DNA of 64,000 nt from Blastochloris sulfoviridis (GTDB lineage Bacteria > Pseudomonadota > Alphaproteobacteria > Rhizobiales > Xanthobacteraceae): the NCBI RefSeq assembly GCF_008630065.1, contig NZ_VWPL01000012.1:44241-108240 (forward strand), read 5' to 3'. Shown one piece after another: positions 59,888-64,000 of this stretch. Made by a program: the position numbers and the translations under genes. Below the pieces are notes generated by a model. That model saw only the letters and a list, made by a program, of their open reading frames with translations. It ran no database searches and was not told the origin of the DNA. Within the stretch, counting starts at the first letter, position 1; each line of letters opens with the position of its first letter.

Positions 59888-60012
59888 CTTCCGTTCTGCT
59901 CCCGGATGATTTTTTCCGCCGGAAACAGTGTCGTCAGAATTCTCCGCTCGGGAAGAGGGAACGCAAATTGCCAAGCGAATTTCCAGCCTTCCAGGCCGGA
60001 AGCCGCGTCATT

Positions 60013-60049
60013 CCGTTTTCGGTTGATCCCTTCAGGATACCGAAAACGG
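60013..60049. repeat. Small hairpin family, copy 2
   Basis: CCGTTTTCGGT / ACCGAAAACGG. The core, read on the minus strand, is TATCCTGAAGGGATCAA, differing in one base from the copy at 48071-48103 although the stem differs. Stem changes are paired on both sides. Confidence 0.7.
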
Positions 60050-60102
60050 TCTCGCCGAAAAATCTTGACCCGATGAGGATTTTTCGGCGCCGGGCGTTGA
60101 AG

Positions 60103-60224
60103 CCCCCCACCCCCGACCCCTCCCCACCGCTCGCGGAGCTCGCGGGGGGAGGGGAGAAGAGGCGCCGTTTTCTCCCCTCCCCCCATGAACGCAGTGAATG
60201 GCGGGGAGGGGTCGGGGGTGGGGG
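60103..60224. repeat. Second type of paired-palindrome repeat (C-rich/G-rich arms)
   Basis: Left arm CCCCCACCCCCGACCCC-TCCCCACCGC and right arm GCGGGGAGGGG-TCGGGGGTGGGGG are nearly perfect complements about 75 bp apart. Inner hairpins surround CGCGGAGCTCGCG. Polypurine/polypyrimidine composition is strong. No gene. Confidence 0.8.
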
Positions 60225-60355
60225 GCAGCGAGGCTGGAAACAGGAAATTGGCCGGAAGCGATCTCGGTTTTCCGCCGGAAACCCAGCATGCCGGCAATGA
60301 AAGCGCCTCGCCGCCGGGAGCGGTTGGGGCGGGGTTGGCCCGGACCCTTCCGTTC

Positions 60356-60460
60356 AGAGCGTGATCCGATCTGACTGCATCAGATCGGACGCTCTAAGTT
60401 TCTGGTTTGTCGCATTTTCTTTCGCACAACCGGTATCCACTTGTGCGGAAAATGCTTTAG
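60356..60460. repeat. 105-bp dispersed repeat, copy 2
   Basis: Same sequence and orientation on the plus strand as 39942-40046, with one mismatch at the third base from the end. It touches the stop codon of the DUF2023 gene, on the opposite strand, while copy 1 touches the stop codon of hypF. Confidence 0.92.
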
Positions 60461-60891
60461 TGCATCAGCACGGGCTCGGGCTGGGCCGCGGGATCGGCCG
60501 GCTTTGCCGCCTTGGCGGGCTTGGAGGAGCATGCGCCTGCGGTGGCGACAGCCCGCGTCAGATAGCGCTCGCACTGCTGCTCGCGGTCATAGCCCAGCAG
60601 GATGCCGAGCATGAAATCATGCTCCGCCGACAGGTGGCACAGCGGCCCCACCATGAAGCGCTGCACCGCATTCACCGCCGCCGGCCGGCCGAACACCACA
60701 TTGATCCGCTCGTGGCAGGCCTCGTGGACGTGATGGGCGACGCCCGAGGCGGTGAGCCGCGCGATGATCGTCGCCGCGGCGTCCGCGGTCAGCGACATCA
60801 TCGCCAGCGGCCGCAGGCCCTTCGACAGCTCATAGAGGTGATGTTGGAAGACCTGCAAGGTGGCGCAGGTCAGGCCAGCCGGCTGATCCAT
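60457..60891 (-). CDS. DUF2023 family protein
   Basis: 144 residues. VFQHHLYELSKGLRPLAMMSL, HHVHEACHERINVVFG, FMVGPLCHLSAEHDFMLGILLGYDREQQCERY are the DUF2023 core. The C-terminal 25 residues are Ala/Lys/Pro-rich. Function is unknown, but members occur next to flavodoxin genes, as here: its ATG lies 22 bp inside the end of the flavodoxin gene. The conserved His and Cys suggest a metal or cofactor role. The last codons lie in the 105-bp repeat border. Confidence 0.8.
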   Translation of the reverse strand: MDQPAGLTCATLQVFQHHLYELSKGLRPLAMMSLTADAAATIIARLTASGVAHHVHEACHERINVVFGRPAAVNAVQRFMVGPLCHLSAEHDFMLGILLGYDREQQCERYLTRAVATAGACSSKPAKAAKPADPAAQPEPVLMH

Positions 60892-61352
60892 TCGGTGATC
60901 CTCTTTTCGGTCTTGGAAGACTGGCCATCCTGGTCGAGCGCGAGGCCGACGAACCTGCCGTCGCGCTCGGCCTTGGACGCAGTGTAGTCGTAGCCCGTGG
61001 TGTCGGTGAAGCCGACCACGGTCGCGCCCTGCTCGACCACCTGATCGTAGAGAATGCCCATGGCATCGACGAAGCTGTCGGGATAGCCGGCCTGATCGCC
61101 GGTGCCGAACAGCGCCACCTTCTTGCCGGCGAGCTTGGCATTGGTGAGCTTGTCGAAATTGGCCTCCCAGTCGGCCTGCAGGTCGCCGGCGCCATAGGTC
61201 GGCGCGCCGAGAATGAGCAGGCTGCAGTTCTCGAAATCGGCGACGCTCGCCGCCTTGATGTCGATCGCCCGCCCCTGGGTGTGCTTGGCGATGCGGGCGG
61301 CGACGGCCTTGGTGGCTCCGCCGTCGGAGCCGAAAATGACGTTCACGCTCAT
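60870..61352 (-). CDS. fld: Flavodoxin
   Basis: 160 residues from ATG 61352. GSDGGATKAVAARIAKH is the FMN phosphate loop, GAPTYGAGDLQADWEAN the 50s loop with Tyr, and FGTGDQAGYPDSFVDAMGIL the 90s loop. TDTTGYDYTASKA shows a long-chain flavodoxin. It carries electrons at low potential, for example to nitrogenase or under iron shortage. A TTG at 61367 would add five residues, but ATG fits the family. It is co-transcribed with the DUF2023 gene. Confidence 0.92.
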   Translation of the reverse strand: MSVNVIFGSDGGATKAVAARIAKHTQGRAIDIKAASVADFENCSLLILGAPTYGAGDLQADWEANFDKLTNAKLAGKKVALFGTGDQAGYPDSFVDAMGILYDQVVEQGATVVGFTDTTGYDYTASKAERDGRFVGLALDQDGQSSKTEKRITEWISRLA

Positions 61353-61367
61353 GTCGGATGTCTTCAA

Positions 61368-61977
61368 CCGGATTTCGGGACCAAAGGGCGGGCGGGCGAC
61401 GCGCGTGCCGCCGCGCCCGGGAGCAGTCGCAGGCAGGTGCGACGGTAGCGTTGCTGCGATTGAGTGGCAATTTCAAAAACGCGGCGATCCGCAAAATTTT
61501 TCGGCACTTCTATCTTTCAAGATAATAATTCTAAAGTACCGCACGCGCCCCTGCCGACCCCGGCCGCCGCCTGGACTGGTTTTCCAGGGCCGCCGGGCTC
61601 CTGAACACGCCAGTTGCCTCCGCTCTCTTTTCTGCCCGGGCGATCGGCGGGCGCCGGATGCAAGCCGACCCCCGGCCGCACCGCGCCAGCACTTGGCTTT
61701 GCTGGACGCGGGCGCGCGCTCGACATCGTGCGCACATCGCGCGAGCATTCTGCGCAAAAATGGATGCCGGCTTTGCGAAGAAGACTGCGGCACCTCAAGA
61801 ACCTAGAGACCGCTTGGTTCGATCAGATCGGCGGACCCCTCGCGCGCTTCGGCGCGGCGCTACCACCGGTGGCCGAGATCTGGTAGGAGGGGCGCGGTTT
61901 CAGAGATCCGGGGGTTGCGCGGGAGCCGGCATCTCAAGCTGGCCCCAGCCTCGTCAACACAAGTCACGGGACTCCAC
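61368..61977. other. 610-bp spacer between divergent flavodoxin and DUF3365 genes
   Basis: I see no gene or RNA in it. A short AT-rich stretch at 61490-61540 contains an imperfect dyad CTTTCAAG-N7-TTCTAAAG (61514-61536), 160 bp upstream of the flavodoxin start, which could be a promoter or iron-type operator. The rest is GC-rich without clear structure. Confidence 0.4.
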
Positions 61978-62607
61978 ATGTCGCAGAAGGCTGCATTCGT
62001 GTTCATGGCGGCAGTTGCCGCCGGCGTGCTTGTTCTGTCGTCCAACCGCCAGCCGGACCAGCCGCGGCCCGACCTTGCGCGGCCCGACCTTGCGCGGCCC
62101 GACCTTGCGCGGCCCGACCTGGCGCGCGAGGCGGCCGGGCTGACCAAGGCCTATGGCGCAGGGCTGCTCGGCGCGCTGAAGGGCGCGATGGAGGGAATCG
62201 GGCCGGTCGGCGCCGTGGGGTTCTGCCACGACGAGGCGCCGGGGATCGCCACCGACCTGTCGCAGCGGAGCGGCTGGACGGTCCGGCGCACCAGCCTCAA
62301 GCCGCGCAACCCGGCGGCCGCGCCCGACGACTATGAGCGCAAGGTGATGGAGGCGTTCAACGCCAAGATCGCGGCTGGCGCGAAAGCGGCTTCGCTCAAG
62401 CAGGCCGAGATCGTCGAGCAGGACGGCAAGCGCGTGTTCCGATTCATCCAGGCGATCCCCACCGCCGAGCTCTGCCTCGCCTGCCACGGCAGCGAGCTCA
62501 AGCCCGAGGTCGCAGCCAAGATCAAGGACCTCTACCCCGCCGATCAGGCGACCGGCTTCAAGGCCGGCGACATGCGCGGCGTCTTCACGCTCAGCAAGAC
62601 GCTCTGA
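61978..62607 (+). CDS. DUF3365 c-type haem protein
   Basis: 209 residues. One N-terminal membrane helix (AAFVFMAAVAAGVLVLS) is followed by four exact or near-exact repeats of RPDLA, then a Tll0287-like/DUF3365 domain. CLACHG near residue 173 is the haem c site. It is anchored in the membrane facing the periplasm. Function may be redox or gas sensing, not known. ATG 61978 is selected because the helix follows directly. Confidence 0.82.
   Translation: MSQKAAFVFMAAVAAGVLVLSSNRQPDQPRPDLARPDLARPDLARPDLAREAAGLTKAYGAGLLGALKGAMEGIGPVGAVGFCHDEAPGIATDLSQRSGWTVRRTSLKPRNPAAAPDDYERKVMEAFNAKIAAGAKAASLKQAEIVEQDGKRVFRFIQAIPTAELCLACHGSELKPEVAAKIKDLYPADQATGFKAGDMRGVFTLSKTL
62065..62124 (+). repeat. 15-bp tandem repeat in the DUF3365 gene
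   Basis: Four units CGGCCCGACCTTGCG (fourth with one change, TTG to TGG). They encode RPDLA repeats in the linker after the membrane helix. Unit number can change without frameshift. Confidence 0.9.
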
Positions 62608-62723
62608 TCCGCCAACCGGCGCTGCGGGCCGGCGCCTGGCCGCCGGCGCGCCGAGCCGCCCTTTCCATTCGGCGTCCGGACGATGCGAAAATCACGACAG
62701 GATCGCCTGGAAATCGTATGATG

Positions 62724-62752
62724 CGACGCCCGGCCGCCGCGGCCGGGCGTCG
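62724..62752 (+). terminator. Terminator-like hairpin after the DUF3365 gene
   Basis: CGACGCCCGGCC-GCCGC-GGCCGGGCGTCG, perfect 12-bp stem and 5-base loop, 117 bp after the stop. It is followed by TGTTGCGTTG, so it has no T-tract. Confidence 0.55.
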
Positions 62753-62804
62753 TGTTGCGTTGACGCTGCGTGTTGCGTTGGAGTTTCGTGTTGCGTTGAC
62801 GCAG
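62751..62804 (+). repeat. 18-bp tandem repeat, three units
   Basis: CGTGTTGCGTTGACGCTG, CGTGTTGCGTTGGAGTTT, CGTGTTGCGTTGACGCAG. The first 12 bases are identical in all three. It is noncoding and overlaps the end of the preceding hairpin. Confidence 0.85.
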
Positions 62805-62904
62805 AGCCGCCGTGCGGCCGCCTCGGCAGTGTGACTTCATCACAGACCGCGGTACCGTGCGGCGTTAGGGTCACAACATCTTCCACGATGTCAGCGAGGA
62901 TCCA

Positions 62905-63096
62905 ATGACGGCGAACGTCGGAACTATCGATCGCGTGCTGCGGGCTCTGGTCGGAATCGGCCTCATCTATTTTGCGGTCACCACCGGCACGATCTGGGCG
63001 TGGATCGGCGTGGTGCCGCTCCTGACCGCCCTCGTCGGCATTTGCCCGGCCTATTCGATGCTCGGCATCAAGACCTGCCCGACGCCGCGGACCTGA
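62905..63096 (+). CDS. DUF2892 (YgaP-like transmembrane) protein
   Basis: 63 residues. TIDRVLRALVGIGLIYFA and GTIWAWIGVVPLLTALVGICPAYSMLGIKTC are the two membrane helices of DUF2892. The CPxxxxxGIxTC pattern is conserved. Ribosome binding site GCGAGGA precedes the ATG. It resembles the membrane part of YgaP rhodanese, here without rhodanese. Function unknown. Confidence 0.88.
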   Translation: MTANVGTIDRVLRALVGIGLIYFAVTTGTIWAWIGVVPLLTALVGICPAYSMLGIKTCPTPRT

Positions 63097-63255
63097 TCGG
63101 GAGGGGCCCGCGCGATCCTATGGCGTGCGCGGACCCGTCACGGACAGCACGTCCTTCACCAGCGACAGGACTTCGGCCACACGGCCGGAGGCGATAGCGT
63201 CTATCGCGTTCCGCAGGCCGGGCGGCGTTCCCCGCTCGCCCCCCGGCCATCCAAG

Positions 63256-63290
63256 CTTCCATGGGCCGAGGGTTCCTCGGCCCATGGAAG
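63256..63290. promoter_or_regulatory. Perfect 16-bp hairpin before the AhpD-like gene
   Basis: CTTCCATGGGCCGAGG-GTT-CCTCGGCCCATGGAAG, stem without mismatch and 3-base loop, followed by ACCTTTTGATT. It lies 160 bp after the DUF2892 gene and 22 bp before the next start. It may be a terminator, attenuator, or protein-binding palindrome. Confidence 0.6.
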
Positions 63291-63311
63291 ACCTTTTGAT
63301 TGGCTGTGATC

Positions 63312-63671
63312 ATGCATAAGAACTGGACGGCGATGACGGGCGAGTTGTCGGTCGCACTCAAGGAAGTGCGGGGCGGCGCGCCGGATGTGATGAAGGGCTT
63401 CTCGGCCATCGCGCAGGCCGCGCTCAAGGCGAACGCCCTCGACACCAAGACCAAGGAACTCATCGCGCTCGCCATCGCCGTGGCAACCCGCTGCGAAGGC
63501 TGCATCGCCTTTCATGCCGAAAGCGCCGTCAAGCTCGGCGCATCGCGCGACGAGGTGATGGAGACCATGGGCATGGCCATCTATATGGGCGCAGGCCCCA
63601 GCGTGATGTACGCGGCCCAGGCGGTGGAAGCCTTCGACCAGTTCTCGAAGAAGAGCGCCGACACGCCCTGA
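63312..63671 (+). CDS. Carboxymuconolactone decarboxylase/AhpD-like protein
   Basis: 119 residues. KTKELIALAIAVATRCEGCIAFH carries the AhpD CxxC-x3-H active site, and SRDEVMETMGMAIYMGAGPSVMYAAQA is the family C-terminal part. Such proteins are peroxidase partners or decarboxylases. The CxxC favours a redox role. ATG 63312 is chosen. TTG and GTG codons 6-12 bp upstream are alternatives. No strong ribosome binding site is visible and a perfect hairpin lies just before. Confidence 0.9.
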   Translation: MHKNWTAMTGELSVALKEVRGGAPDVMKGFSAIAQAALKANALDTKTKELIALAIAVATRCEGCIAFHAESAVKLGASRDEVMETMGMAIYMGAGPSVMYAAQAVEAFDQFSKKSADTP

Positions 63672-63799
63672 GCCTTTTCGGCGCGGCCGAAGTCCGGCCT
63701 CGCACACACCGCACCGCGCGCGACCCGCACGAGCGGGCGCGGATCGAACGAACCCGAAGCGAAAACAACCAGAAACGTGCTCGATTGAGCCTCAACCTC

Positions 63800-63830
63800 A
63801 AGGGCCGGATCCGCGGATCCGGCCCTTTTC
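63800..63830 (+). terminator. Rho-independent terminator after the AhpD-like gene
   Basis: AAGGGCCGGATCCG / CGGATCCGGCCCTT is a perfect 28-bp palindrome, with TTTTC at the right end. It lies 128 bp after the AhpD-like stop. Confidence 0.75.
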
Positions 63831-63834
63831 CTAT

Positions 63835-63869
63835 GGTTTCCTGAATTTTGAAGGGATCGACCGGAAACC
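63835..63869. repeat. Small hairpin family, copy 3
   Basis: GGTTTCC / GGAAACC stem with core TTGAAGGGATCGACC, matching GAAGGGATCAACCGG of the copy at 48071-48103. Confidence 0.6.
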
Positions 63870-64000
63870 GCACCCGAACCTGTGGACCCAAACCCGTGCA
63901 CCAGGCGCGATGGCCGGAGCAGCCCCACGGCTGTCCGGCACGGATTGTGCTTATGCGGCGGGCCTCGGTTGGTGGCGCGCGCGGCGGCGGGCGTGGGCCG
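63870..64000. other. Window end without recognised gene
   Basis: The last 131 bp contain no recognisable coding sequence, only GC-rich DNA. A gene may start beyond the window. Confidence 0.4.

Noticed and set aside
61370..61977. Small antisense frames upstream of the DUF3365 gene
   Set aside because: They are Arg/Pro-rich, without start sites or family motifs.
62751..62804. CRISPR-like array
   Set aside because: Units are directly adjacent 18-mers with no spacers of constant length and no cas genes.

Overview
The window is GC-rich alphaproteobacterial chromosome, most likely order Hyphomicrobiales (Rhizobiales). The evidence is the gene order of the uptake [NiFe]-hydrogenase cluster (hupSLCDFGHJK-hypABFCDE), an ECF-type nickel transporter of the NikKMLQO kind with a divergent nikR, and many short palindromic intergenic repeats. 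Species cannot be named from the window.

Region 1 (1-23600) is an accessory, defence-rich island. It opens with the 3' end of a TrlF-type ATPase gene, followed by gene debris (fragments of a KAP P-loop NTPase, a HipA-like kinase and a DUF6361 protein). A minus-strand set follows: a WYL regulator (CapW type), an MNT-type nucleotidyltransferase, and an AddB-like/AddA-like nuclease-helicase pair. Divergent from the WYL gene is a CBASS operon (patatin effector CapV, DncV-like CD-NTase, E2-E1 fusion Cap2, no Cap3). Directly behind it on the same strand is a compact four-gene set: SIR2, HerA-type ATPase, TIR-like/PD-(D/E)XK fusion, Mrr-like nuclease. An IS66-family element, an AT-rich HEPN-motif gene and a VapBC-type toxin-antitoxin pair close the island.

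Region 2 (23752-28487) encodes an SbcD-like metallophosphoesterase and an SbcC/YhaN-like ATPase, overlapping by 4 bp.

Region 3 (28645-48685) is a hydrogen-oxidation module. A sigma-54 type promoter precedes hupS. Structural genes, accessory genes and hyp genes follow in one direction, often with stop/start overlaps, then a sigma-54 activator of the HoxA/HupR type that lacks a receiver domain. Convergent to it is nikKMLQO, which supplies nickel to the hydrogenase, with nikR divergent and a good NikR box in between.

Region 4 (48728-55305) carries acyl-CoA dehydrogenase, thiolase, short-chain dehydrogenase and AMP-forming acyl-CoA synthetase on the minus strand, with a divergent AraC-type regulator. 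Region 5 (55439-59887) is a sulfate-type ABC transporter (sbp-cysTWA) convergent with a DUF2478 protein. Region 6 (60457-63671) has a DUF2023/flavodoxin pair, a DUF3365 haem protein, a DUF2892 membrane protein and an AhpD-like protein.

From 39 kb rightward the intergenic spaces are full of repeats: a 105-bp element in two copies with one mismatch, a family of paired palindromes with the stem CCCTCTCC..GGAGAGGG, a MITE-like 125-bp element nested in one of them, and a small hairpin family. The island (1-23.6 kb) has no recognised copy of these repeats, which fits its separate origin.
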